Shown here: piece after piece, positions 1 through 5,625 of the stretch
Layout: each line of letters starts with the position of its first letter
Numbering within the stretch: the first letter of the stretch is position 1
Assembly (NCBI GenBank): GCA_023424015.1
Contig: JAFAEM010000012.1
Span: 1 to 11,382 of the forward strand
From: Bacteroidota bacterium
GTDB lineage: Bacteria > Bacteroidota > Bacteroidia > Chitinophagales > Chitinophagaceae
Direction: 5' to 3'
Length of the DNA stretch: 11,382 nucleotides
Translations under genes and position numbers: made by a program
The notes under the pieces: model-generated
Databases searched by the model: none
The model's input: only the letters and a program-made list of their open reading frames with translations
What the model was told of the DNA's origin: nothing

Positions 1-208
1 GTGTAACCTGTGTAATCCGTGGCCCCATTCGTGTGATTCGTGTTATTCGTGGCCCTCTTCCTGCCGAAGGCAGCCATAATCCGTGTAACCTGTGTAATCC
101 GTGGCCCCATTCGTGTGATTCGTGTTATTCGTGGCCCTCTTCCTGCCGCAGGCAGCCATAATCCGTGTAACCTGTGTAATCCGTGGCACTCTCCCCTGCC
201 GAAGGCAG
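1..208. repeat. 82-bp tandem repeat, two full copies and one partial copy
   Basis: Copies run 1-82, 83-164 and 165-208. The first two differ at one base that I can see. Each unit is built from two related 30-base halves, the first around GTGTAATCCGTGG and the second around GTGTTATTCGTGG, plus a 22-base piece holding the small palindrome CTGCC-GAA-GGCAG (CTGCC-GCA-GGCAG in copy 2). The third copy lacks most of the second half but keeps the palindrome at 196-208. The array may begin before the window. An open frame runs through it only because 82 is not a multiple of three and stops are rare; I do not regard it as a gene. From 209 to 270 I see only an AT-rich leader to the hydrolase gene. Confidence 0.9.
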
Positions 209-270
209 TTTATTCCGGGAATTTTTACTTATATCAAACCAATTCATATTAACACTTAAAACCAAAAATT

Positions 271-1044
271 ATGTTTACGATTAAACAATTCTTCTCAGCC
301 GCCTTCACCACTGCGGTTGCAGGTTCCATGACAGCGGAAGCGCTATCTCAACCAAGTATTAAAGGAGTCATAGATGTTGTCTTAGTGCACGGCGCTTTTG
401 CCGATGGCAGCAGCTGGTCCAAGGTAGTTACAAAACTCCAGGCAAAGGGCTATAATGTCATTGCCGTTCAAAATCCGCTTACTTCTTTTGAGGATGACGT
501 AGCAGCAGCTAAACGAGCCATTGCACAACTAGAAGGGCCTGTACTCCTGGTTGGGCATTCTTATGGCGGAATGGTGATCTCGGAAGCAGGAAAGGATCCT
601 AAAGTTGCAGGGTTAGTTTATGTAGCTGCCCTGGTACCGGAAGACGGGCAAAACGTGGTTGATGTAAATGCCGCGATGCCAACAACAGGAGTTGAAAAAG
701 ATTTCCAGCTCAGTGCCGACGGGCATTTGACCTTACCTCAAAAAGCAATTGCCGAAAACTTTGCCCAGGATGTAACACCGGAAGAAAAGAAGATCATATT
801 TGCCACACAGGGCAGCTGGGCAGCTTCTGCCACCCAGGTAAAAGTGTTTGAACCTGCATGGCAAAGCAAACCTTCATGGTATATCGTTGCGGCAAAAGAT
901 GGAATGATCAACCCCGACCTGGAACGCTTCAAAGCCAAACTGATCAATGCCACTACGCTTGAATTAAATTCCAGCCATGTCCCCATGGTTTCACAACCTG
1001 ATAAAGTGGCGGACTTTATCGTTACCGCTGCCGGAGGTTTATAA
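271..1044 (+). CDS. Alpha/beta hydrolase, probably exported esterase-like
   Basis: 257 residues with the alpha/beta hydrolase fold. Residues 36-45 (VVLVHGAFAD) form the oxyanion strand with His40-Gly41. The nucleophile elbow is GHSYG with Ser97. The likely acid is Asp210 in VAAKDGMI and the likely base His236 in NSSHVPM, so the triad is complete and correctly ordered. The pattern resembles the small plant methylesterase or salicylate-esterase group, so a small ester is the probable substrate, but this is not determined. The N-terminus (residues 1-27) has a short hydrophobic stretch ending ALSQ and is probably a signal peptide. The start at 271 is the first ATG and follows an AT-rich leader. 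The gene stands alone, with a hairpin between it and the peroxiredoxin gene. Confidence 0.9.
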   Translation: MFTIKQFFSAAFTTAVAGSMTAEALSQPSIKGVIDVVLVHGAFADGSSWSKVVTKLQAKGYNVIAVQNPLTSFEDDVAAAKRAIAQLEGPVLLVGHSYGGMVISEAGKDPKVAGLVYVAALVPEDGQNVVDVNAAMPTTGVEKDFQLSADGHLTLPQKAIAENFAQDVTPEEKKIIFATQGSWAASATQVKVFEPAWQSKPSWYIVAAKDGMINPDLERFKAKLINATTLELNSSHVPMVSQPDKVADFIVTAAGGL

Positions 1045-1054
1045 TGGAAAATGG

Positions 1055-1101
1055 TTTTGCAGGTGAATGCCTTACATTTCATTTGACATTCACCTGTAAA
1101 A
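1055..1101 (+). terminator. Hairpin between hydrolase and peroxiredoxin genes, possible terminator
   Basis: TTTTGCAGGTGAATG (1055-1069) pairs with CATTCACCTGTAAAA (1087-1101). All 15 positions pair, one as G-T, around a 17-base loop. There is no T-run after the right arm, so this is not a textbook intrinsic terminator. The A/T base of the stem makes it roughly symmetrical on both strands. It could equally stabilise the 3' end of the hydrolase mRNA. Confidence 0.5.
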
Positions 1102-1131
1102 CTAAATTGATAATCTTTAATACTTCAGAAC

Positions 1132-1608
1132 ATGTTAGCTACAGGAACTATGGCACCAGGATTTAGTTTATATGCTGGTCCCGACAATTTATTGAATCTT
1201 GAAGAATACAGAGGCCAGAAGGTGATCCTTGCTTTTTACCCGGCCGACTGGAGCCCGGTGTGCGGGAGCCAGATGAATCTGTACAATGAAATGGAAGAAT
1301 ACTTTAAACAATTCAATGCCCAGCTGATCGGTATCTCGGTTGACAGCAGGTGGTGCCATGCCGCCTACGGTGAGCAAAACGGATTCTATTTCCCGCTCTT
1401 GGCCGACTTCGAGCCTAAAGGTGCCGTGTCGAAAAGATATGAGGCCTATGATGAAACGACTGGCGAAAGCCGCCGCGCCCTGTATGTAATCGATGAAAAT
1501 GGGGTGATCATCTGGAGCTACCTTTCACCTATCGACGTAAATCCAGGCGCCGATGGTATCATCCGCGTACTGGAGGAATCAGAAACAATTAAAACTATTG
1601 AACTATGA
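1132..1608 (+). CDS. Peroxiredoxin of the AhpC/TSA family
   Basis: 158 residues, thioredoxin fold, no signal peptide, so cytoplasmic. It should reduce peroxides. The active-site motif is Pro37-x3-Ser41-x2-Cys44 in FYPADWSPVC, with Cys44 as peroxidatic cysteine; the usual active-site Arg is probably one of the pair Arg114-Arg115. Cys75 (in DSRWCHAAY) is the only other visible candidate for a resolving cysteine. The residue after the peroxidatic cysteine is Gly where classical members have Thr or Ser. The stop codon overlaps the next start as ATGA, so this gene and the DsbA-like gene are translationally coupled. The partner may recycle it or act on the same thiols; that is inference from context. 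Confidence 0.9.
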   Translation: MLATGTMAPGFSLYAGPDNLLNLEEYRGQKVILAFYPADWSPVCGSQMNLYNEMEEYFKQFNAQLIGISVDSRWCHAAYGEQNGFYFPLLADFEPKGAVSKRYEAYDETTGESRRALYVIDENGVIIWSYLSPIDVNPGADGIIRVLEESETIKTIEL

Positions 1609-2144
1609 TAGACTTAATACCTGCTGTCAACAGCAACGACCATTTTGCCGGTAACCCAAATGCTCCGATTGAACTGGTGGAATACGGCGATTACGAATGC
1701 CCTTTTTGTGGCCGTGCATATCCCATTGTAAAAAGCATCCAGGAAAGATTCGGAGAGGATCTAAAATTTGTGTTCAGGAATTTTCCGTTGCGAAAAATCC
1801 ATCCAAATGCTTACCCTGCTGCTGTGGCTACGGAAGCGGCTGCCAGGCAGGGAAAATTCTGGGAGATGCATGATATCATTTTTGAAAATCAAAAAACGCT
1901 GCAGCCTTCCAACATCCTTGAGTTTGCTCGAAATCTAGGACTAGACGTTGAACAGTTTCAAATGGATATACTCGATGAATCGCTATACCTAAAGGCCAGG
2001 AAGGATTTTGAAAGTGGTATGAAAAGCGGGGTCAACAGAACACCTACGTTTTTTATAAATGGTAAAAAATTCAATGGCGACTGGGGCCAGGGCGAGTTGC
2101 TTCGTTACCTGGAATGTGAACTGGCATGGATCGCGGTGTCGTAG
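1605..2144 (+). CDS. DsbA-family thioredoxin-fold oxidoreductase (Thioredoxin_4 type), cytoplasmic
   Basis: 179 residues. The start overlaps the peroxiredoxin stop by four bases (ATGA). Residues 24-40 carry the redox motif Cys32-Pro-Phe-Cys35 after VEYGDYE, and the cis-proline loop is Thr146-Pro147-Thr148 in RTPTFFING. The helical insert between them has the FRNFPL and HPNA pieces usual for the NhaA-C/DsbA-like group. No signal peptide is seen, unlike periplasmic DsbA, so a cytoplasmic thiol or disulfide role beside the peroxiredoxin is more likely. The last nine residues (from Cys171) are not part of the conserved fold and may reflect a rearranged 3' end close to the cassette array. Confidence 0.88.
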   Translation: MIDLIPAVNSNDHFAGNPNAPIELVEYGDYECPFCGRAYPIVKSIQERFGEDLKFVFRNFPLRKIHPNAYPAAVATEAAARQGKFWEMHDIIFENQKTLQPSNILEFARNLGLDVEQFQMDILDESLYLKARKDFESGMKSGVNRTPTFFINGKKFNGDWGQGELLRYLECELAWIAVS

Positions 2145-2300
2145 GAGAATTTCGCCGTTGCCCAGCCATATTCCCGGCATTACATGATGCAATTGCGCTA
2201 CTCCCCTGCTTCCGCGCTTTTTTGATATAATGCTGGAGATTATTGAGTTAAACAAATTGTTTTACTATTTTGTGTAGCGGACAATAGCGTAAATACAGCT
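2145..2300. other. Non-coding junction between the redox genes and the cassette array
   Basis: No gene is seen. GCGC at 2195-2198 and 2214-2217 followed by six Ts (2218-2223) could be a weak terminator for the peroxiredoxin-dsbA pair, but the stem is only four base pairs. The end of the segment (TAAATACAGCT just before GTTAGG) faintly resembles the right arms of the palindromes further on, which read TATACGTT. So it may be the eroded outer half of a recombination site. I see no matching left arm here. Confidence 0.45.
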
Positions 2301-2328
2301 GTTAGGCGGCATTTAGAAAGTGCCTTGT

Positions 2329-2359
2329 TTTGCCAGATCCCATAGAATACATATCTTTG
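2329..2359 (+). promoter_or_regulatory. Bacteroidota-type promoter for higBA
   Basis: TTTG at 2329-2332, a 19-base spacer and TATCTTTG at 2352-2359. This is a full match to the -33/-7 consensus TTTG-N19-TAnnTTTG of the Bacteroidota primary sigma factor. Transcription would start near 2366, giving a leader of about 18 bases before the higB ATG. It lies inside the cassette, so the toxin-antitoxin pair does not depend on outside transcription. Confidence 0.75.
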
Positions 2360-2383
2360 GCGTTACTAACGTAATCCGGTGGT

Positions 2384-2665
2384 ATGATTATTTCGTTTGG
2401 AACTAAGGAGACCGAGAAAATTTGGCTAGGTGAACGCGTTAAAGGAATTCCAAATCAAATTCAGGAGGTAGGTCGTAGAAAACTAAGAATGATTAATAAC
2501 GCGGTAGACCTGAATGATCTAAGAATACCACCGGCGAATCGACTGGAAAAATTGAGTGGTAATTTAAAAGCGTTTTATAGTATACGCATAAATGATCAAT
2601 GGCGGATTATTTTCAAATGGTTGTCAGGTAACGCTTCCGAAGTGGAGGTGATTGATTATCATTAA
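2384..2665 (+). CDS. higB: HigB-type toxin, RelE/ParE superfamily mRNA interferase
   Basis: 93 residues, usual length for the HigB group (plasmid maintenance killer family). Family members cut mRNA at the ribosome. The C-terminal half is diagnostic: RLEKLSGN at 53-60, then IRINDQWRIIFKW at 67-79, and a final beta strand VEVIDYH at 87-93. Arg and His residues in these segments are the usual catalytic or RNA-binding positions. Toxin first, antitoxin second is the HigBA order. higA starts 11 bases downstream. The start at 2384 is supported by the promoter just upstream. The pair lies in a cassette bounded by attC-like sites, a common setting for toxin-antitoxin modules in large chromosomal integrons, where they help to hold the array. 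Confidence 0.92.
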   Translation: MIISFGTKETEKIWLGERVKGIPNQIQEVGRRKLRMINNAVDLNDLRIPPANRLEKLSGNLKAFYSIRINDQWRIIFKWLSGNASEVEVIDYH

Positions 2666-2676
2666 AAACTAGAAAA

Positions 2677-2976
2677 ATGGCAAGGTTAAAAAACATACAT
2701 CCCGGAGAAATATTGTTAGAAGAATTTTTGATTCCTTTTGAGATTACAGCGTACAAGTTAGCTAAAGACATAGGAATACCTCAAACTAGAATTTCGGAGA
2801 TTTTAAAAGGTAATCGCCGCATTACGGCCGATACCGCCTTAAGATTAAGTAAGTATTTCGGAAATTCAGCTAAGTTCTGGCTTGGGTTGCAGGATGATTA
2901 CGATTTAGAGGAAGAGGCAAATGCAAAACATAAGTCGATCGCTTCGATAAAATCACTCCATGAAAACGCCGCCTAA
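2677..2976 (+). CDS. higA: HigA antitoxin, XRE-family DNA-binding protein
   Basis: 99 residues. The N-terminus HPGEILLEEFL (8-18) is the HigA signature. The helix-turn-helix spans about residues 24-44, with the recognition helix in PQTRISEIL, followed by the conserved NRRITADTALRLSKYFG segment. It should bind and neutralise HigB and repress the shared promoter. The segment from 77 on is acidic and charged and may contact the toxin. The TAA stop lies inside the inverse core of the following attC-like site (GCCTAAC), so the gene ends exactly at the cassette boundary, as cassette genes often do. Confidence 0.92.
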   Translation: MARLKNIHPGEILLEEFLIPFEITAYKLAKDIGIPQTRISEILKGNRRITADTALRLSKYFGNSAKFWLGLQDDYDLEEEANAKHKSIASIKSLHENAA

Positions 2977-3171
2977 CAGGCGGTTTGCTGCTATGCTGAC
3001 TGACGAATTAGTTCTGAACATTTGTCTGATTATCAGCTGCAGTTATGTAATGACGTAATTCTTTTTCAGCTTTTGTACTAATTTCAACAACAGTAATACT
3101 ATTGGGCTTCAGTACCGGGCAATTGTAACACAGAATACCAGCACAGCAGCAAGCCCTATACGTTAGCGGCA
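2968..3171 (+). repeat. attC-like site 1, imperfect palindrome
   Basis: The left end GCCTAAC (2971-2977) and right end GTTAGCG (3162-3168) frame about 198 bases. Inside them, GGTTTGCTGCTATGCTGA (2982-2999) pairs with CCAGCACAGCAGCAAGCC (3138-3155) at 15 of 18 positions. The right arm reads CAAGCCCTATACGTT. The arms and the AAC/GTT ends fit attC architecture. The length is greater than that of most classical sites, which I recall as about 57-141 bases. The stretch between the arms has an open frame on the minus strand, which I treat as chance. Confidence 0.62.
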
Positions 3172-3231
3172 ATTCAACCCGTAAACCGTGTCGCATTCCT
3201 TTTAATTTATAAGTAGTAAAAATAATCTAGC

Positions 3232-3588
3232 ATGATTAAGCGAATCTTTCTATTGCTATTGATTTCGGTGATACTTTTCGCGTGTTCGTCAAGTAAAAAA
3301 GCTAGATCTGGTTCTGGACTATCCAATACATTTTCTGCGTCGACTCCTAAATCTACAGATGACGGACTTTCCTTTGCAACTGCAATTGTTATAACCGAGA
3401 AGACGAGTGCAAAAGGAATTCCTGCAGAGTATAAGTGGATAAAAGAGCATTACTCTGATTATAAGGTGCAAGGACAGTCGTTAATTTTCCAGGATAACAA
3501 ACCTTACGATGTCATAACAATAACTCTGGCGAATGGCCAGAACCTTAATCTATACTTTGATATATCCAATTTTTTCGGAAAGTTCTAG
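3232..3588 (+). CDS. Small lipoprotein of unknown function
   Basis: 118 residues. Residues 1-17 are a lipoprotein signal with Lys-Arg followed by a run of Leu/Ile, and the lipobox LFAC places the lipidated cysteine at 18. The serine/lysine tract after it (SSSKKARSGSG) is a flexible linker. The mature domain (about 48-118) contains AIVI, a KWIKEHY-SDYKVQ segment, and ends with YFDISNFFGKF. I recall small Bacteroidota proteins of this look but no function for them. It is probably anchored to the inner or outer membrane on the periplasmic side. It is the only gene of cassette 2. I see no clear promoter between the cassette start and the ATG, so it may be read from upstream. Confidence 0.85.
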   Translation: MIKRIFLLLLISVILFACSSSKKARSGSGLSNTFSASTPKSTDDGLSFATAIVITEKTSAKGIPAEYKWIKEHYSDYKVQGQSLIFQDNKPYDVITITLANGQNLNLYFDISNFFGKF

Positions 3589-3596
3589 TACTAAAC

Positions 3597-3797
3597 TGCC
3601 GCTAACAAGAGGTTTTGGCGTCAAGGCGGCTTTATGAATAAATCCTGTGCGATATAACATTGTTCAGCGACATATCAATATGACGAATAAGTCCCAGCTT
3701 TAGAAATATTTTCATCTTCATATCTTTGATCAGCATCACTCCCGGCTTACATAACACGGAATATCGGCACAACGCCAAGCCTTATACGTTGTACGCC
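3597..3797 (+). repeat. attC-like site 2, imperfect palindrome
   Basis: The left end is CGCTAAC (3600-3606) and the right end GTTGTAC (3788-3794), about 195 bases apart. GGTTTTGGCGTC (from 3611) pairs with the complement of AACGCCAAGCC (3771-3781), with one extra T in the left arm. An extra unpaired base in that arm is also a feature of true attC sites. The right arm reads GCCAAGCCTTATACGTT, nearly the same as in site 1. Confidence 0.6.
3721..3728 (+). promoter_or_regulatory. Possible -7 element inside attC-like site 2
   Basis: TATCTTTG matches TAnnTTTG exactly and is identical to the -7 element of higBA. The matching -33 element is imperfect: TTTA about 18 bases upstream instead of TTTG. 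If active, transcription would start near 3735 and serve the VOC unit about 100 bases on, so a promoter for one cassette would sit in the recombination site of the cassette before it. Confidence 0.4.
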
Positions 3798-4151
3798 ATC
3801 GATGTGGAGCCGCCATTCAATAAAATCGGATTAAAAAATGGAAAGCACAGAAATTGAGCTTTTACAAGGTATTGACACAGTAATCGTACGAGTAAGTAAC
3901 ATTGCAGCCTCTAAAAAATGGTACTTAGAGAAATTGGGCTTGGCCTTGCTATTTGAAGATGACAAAATTAAACTTGCTGTTTTAGACACGAAAGGTCCGA
4001 CGAGTTTAACGCTTTGGGAAACACTGCTGGTGGCAAGGATTTTTTGGGGAGGCGGTAATATGCTACCAATACTAGGGTGGATTTCTTATTTATATTGATA
4101 GCTTGGAGAACACGATAATAATTATACTATTGTTGTTACGTATATTTATGT
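3788..4151 (+). mobile_element. Cassette 3 of integron-like array, eroded (VOC fragment)
   Basis: It starts GTTGTACGCC at 3788, right after the arm of site 2. The expected end (GGCGTACAAC) and a left arm like those of the other sites are absent before the next cassette start at 4152. The gene inside is also broken, so the 3' part of the gene and most of its attC seem to have decayed or been deleted. Bases just before 4152 (TATTTATGTGTTAG) still faintly resemble the other right arms (TTATACGTTAG). Confidence 0.5.
3838..4098 (+). pseudogene. VOC (glyoxalase/bleomycin-resistance) family fragment
   Basis: 86 residues are readable. Residues 11-31 (IDTVIVRVSNIAASKKWYLEK) and 47-60 (AVLDTKGPTSLTLW) are the first half of a vicinal-oxygen-chelate domain, a family with dioxygenases, glyoxalases and drug-binding proteins. 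Intact members of this type are about 125 residues. After TLWET the frame runs into a sequence with no VOC character and stops. Short family-like pieces appear in the other two frames nearby (GGKDFLG near 4032, FLIYIDSLENT near 4083), suggesting more than one indel. It lacks the second beta-alpha-beta-beta-beta module and so should not fold or act normally. Confidence 0.7.
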
Positions 4152-5614
4152 GTTAGATGTGATGCAAGACCAACCACCGCAAAAAATGAAACGAGTACTA
4201 ATAATTACATTTCTGACAATGAATATTTTTAACCTATTTGGACAGAACAATTCCAACAGCGACCCCTATTGGGAATTTGACCCATCAAAACATTATAGAC
4301 CCAAACTAAACACAGGCGACTTTTTCAAATTGACAGGCTTTGATTTTGGTTGGTTTGTTCTTGAACCAATTTCAGAATACATCCAAGACAGAAAGGGCGA
4401 ACTAACAAAAGGAAACACCTTGTCTTATGGACAAAAAGCACTTTATTATTGGTGGTACGTAGATGCACAAGTTACAAACGGTGGATTTACACAATTCTAC
4501 TACAATGACTATGGAAAGTATGTACCAACAATTATAAAAGGATTAAAGCATATTGGCGACAATAAAATGGCTGAACTTGTAAATAGGTCATACGAACTTT
4601 ATTTAAAAGAAAATAAAAAGATTAAGGATGCAAGAAAAGGCGGTTTAGAAGCATTTAGCAATCTATACAAGGAAGTTAAAGATTTTGACGAATTAGACAC
4701 TGAATATTACAATATCAATGAAGAAACAATGAAAAACATTGAGAGATATATTCGTAAAAATCCAAACGAAATCTGTCTTGATGAAAATAACAAAGAGTTT
4801 GACCTGACATTTTCAGGTGAGCTAAAAACATTTTATGAGAATAAAAACGTCAAAGAAATCCTTCCATTATCAAAAGGAATAATTGAAGGAACTTTTAAGA
4901 GTTTTTACGAAAATGGAAGACCAAAAGAAGAAATCCAATATTCTAACGGAGAGCAAACAGGTGAAAGAGTTGAATATTTTGAAAATGGCAACAACAAATT
5001 TTCAATATCCAAATCCAGCAACCCTGTTGGGCATTTGCATACTCATTATTACGAGAACGGAAAAATGAAATCAACAGAAATCTATATTTCCAAGTATGAC
5101 AGAGTTGGCAAATGGATACAATATTTTCCTAACGGACAGATGAAAAGTGAATGTGAATTTATCAATAAAGAGTTTTTCGTTCAAAACTGTTGGAAAGAAG
5201 ATGGAACACAAATAATGAAAGACGGGACAGGTCTATATATCAACGAATATTCAATATTTGATGGCGTTATTGACAGAAACGAACAAGAATATAAGAACTA
5301 CAAAAGACACGGAAAACAATATTCGTACAGCAACGGAAAGCTAACACTGTATCAAGAAATGGCAGAAGGGAAAGAACACGGAGTTACAAAATCGTATGAC
5401 GAAAATGGAAATGTCACGGAAGAAACTATTTACGAAAATGGCAAAGAAATATCAAAGAAGAAATTCAAGAAGTAACAAATGCACCACAGCTAACATCGGT
5501 TTGGCAATAGTGGGGCAGACAGTTGTATATTCAACATTTGTAATTCTATTTGGCTTTTGTGCAAAGGTTGGGCAGACGTTTTTCAAATGACCCACCATCG
5601 CCAAGCCGTAAACC
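4152..5614 (+). mobile_element. Cassette 4 of integron-like array (DUF4375-MORN protein)
   Basis: It starts GTTAGATGTGATGC (4152-4165) and its gene part ends GCACCACAGCTAAC (5481-5494); 12 of 14 bases match in inverted orientation. Against cassette 5, its end matches only 6 of 10. The unit is visibly more AT-rich than the redox and arsenic genes around the array, which suggests a separate origin. The start codon of its gene is only 34 bases inside the boundary. Confidence 0.62.
4186..5475 (+). CDS. Secreted DUF4375 (DMP19-like) protein with C-terminal MORN-type repeats
   Basis: 429 residues from the ATG at 4186. A frame extends up to a GTG at 4150, but that adds 12 residues in front of a clear signal peptide and crosses the cassette boundary, so I prefer the ATG. 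Residues 1-20 (MKRVLIITF to LFGQ) are the signal peptide. A DUF4375/DMP19-like helical domain lies at about 70-190, with the signature NGGFTQFYYNDYG. From about 215 on there are at least seven variant MORN (MORN_2/YwqK-like) repeats of the form Y-x-NG, such as FYENGRPKEE, YFENGNNK, YYENGKMKS, YFPNGQMKS and YENGKEISKK. Both families are widespread and poorly understood; some repeat proteins of this type are annotated as antitoxins, but secretion argues against that here. The function is unknown; a binding or surface role is a guess. Confidence 0.82.
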   Translation: MKRVLIITFLTMNIFNLFGQNNSNSDPYWEFDPSKHYRPKLNTGDFFKLTGFDFGWFVLEPISEYIQDRKGELTKGNTLSYGQKALYYWWYVDAQVTNGGFTQFYYNDYGKYVPTIIKGLKHIGDNKMAELVNRSYELYLKENKKIKDARKGGLEAFSNLYKEVKDFDELDTEYYNINEETMKNIERYIRKNPNEICLDENNKEFDLTFSGELKTFYENKNVKEILPLSKGIIEGTFKSFYENGRPKEEIQYSNGEQTGERVEYFENGNNKFSISKSSNPVGHLHTHYYENGKMKSTEIYISKYDRVGKWIQYFPNGQMKSECEFINKEFFVQNCWKEDGTQIMKDGTGLYINEYSIFDGVIDRNEQEYKNYKRHGKQYSYSNGKLTLYQEMAEGKEHGVTKSYDENGNVTEETIYENGKEISKKKFKK

Positions 5615-5625
5615 GTTACCGGCAC
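5481..5625 (+). repeat. attC-like site 4, imperfect palindrome
   Basis: The left end is AGCTAAC (5488-5494) and the right end GTTACCG (5615-5621), 134 bases apart and within the normal attC range. CGGTTTGGCAATAGTGGG (5497-5514) pairs with CCCACCATCGCCAAGCCG (5591-5608) at 15 of 18 positions. The right arm is GCCAAGCCGTAAACCGTT. Inside, GGGCAGAC occurs twice (from 5513 and from 5571) and CATTTG/CAAATG could form an inner stem. Of the sites in the window this is the best preserved. Confidence 0.65.

Larger units (their letters stand above)
2301..3161 (+). mobile_element. Cassette 1 of integron-like array (higB-higA)
   Basis: The unit begins GTTAGGCGGC (2301-2310) and its gene part ends GCCGCCTAAC (2968-2977), an exact 10-base inverted match; counting the next five bases, 14 of 15 match. 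In integron cassettes the bases at the cassette start pair with the inverse core at the cassette's own end once circular, which is what is seen here. The end also fits the R'' consensus RYYYAAC (GCCTAAC), and the start fits GTTRRRY. The unit carries its own promoter and a toxin-antitoxin pair, and closes with the attC-like site that runs to 3168. Confidence 0.65.
3162..3787 (+). mobile_element. Cassette 2 of integron-like array (small lipoprotein)
   Basis: It begins GTTAGCGGCA (3162-3171) and its gene part ends TGCCGCTAAC (3597-3606), an exact 10-base inverted match, and 13 of 15 when extended. Against the end of cassette 1 the same start matches only 6 of 10. It closes with the second attC-like site. 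One gene fills it, in the same orientation as the other cassettes. Confidence 0.65.

Noticed and set aside
40..252. Open frame of 70 codons across the tandem repeat
   Set aside because: It follows the repeat periodicity, has low-complexity RVIRGP-type residues and no start context; the DNA repeat explains it.
2968..2986. CCGCC-TAACA-GGCGG followed by TTT as a simple higBA terminator
   Set aside because: The stem is only five pairs and coincides with the recombination core and left arm, which explains the sequence better. It may still act as a terminator as a side effect.
3008..3196. Minus-strand frame of 62 codons inside attC-like site 1
   Set aside because: It lies inside the palindrome, crosses its right arm and the cassette border, and resembles no protein I know. 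Similar arms elsewhere do not keep the frame open.
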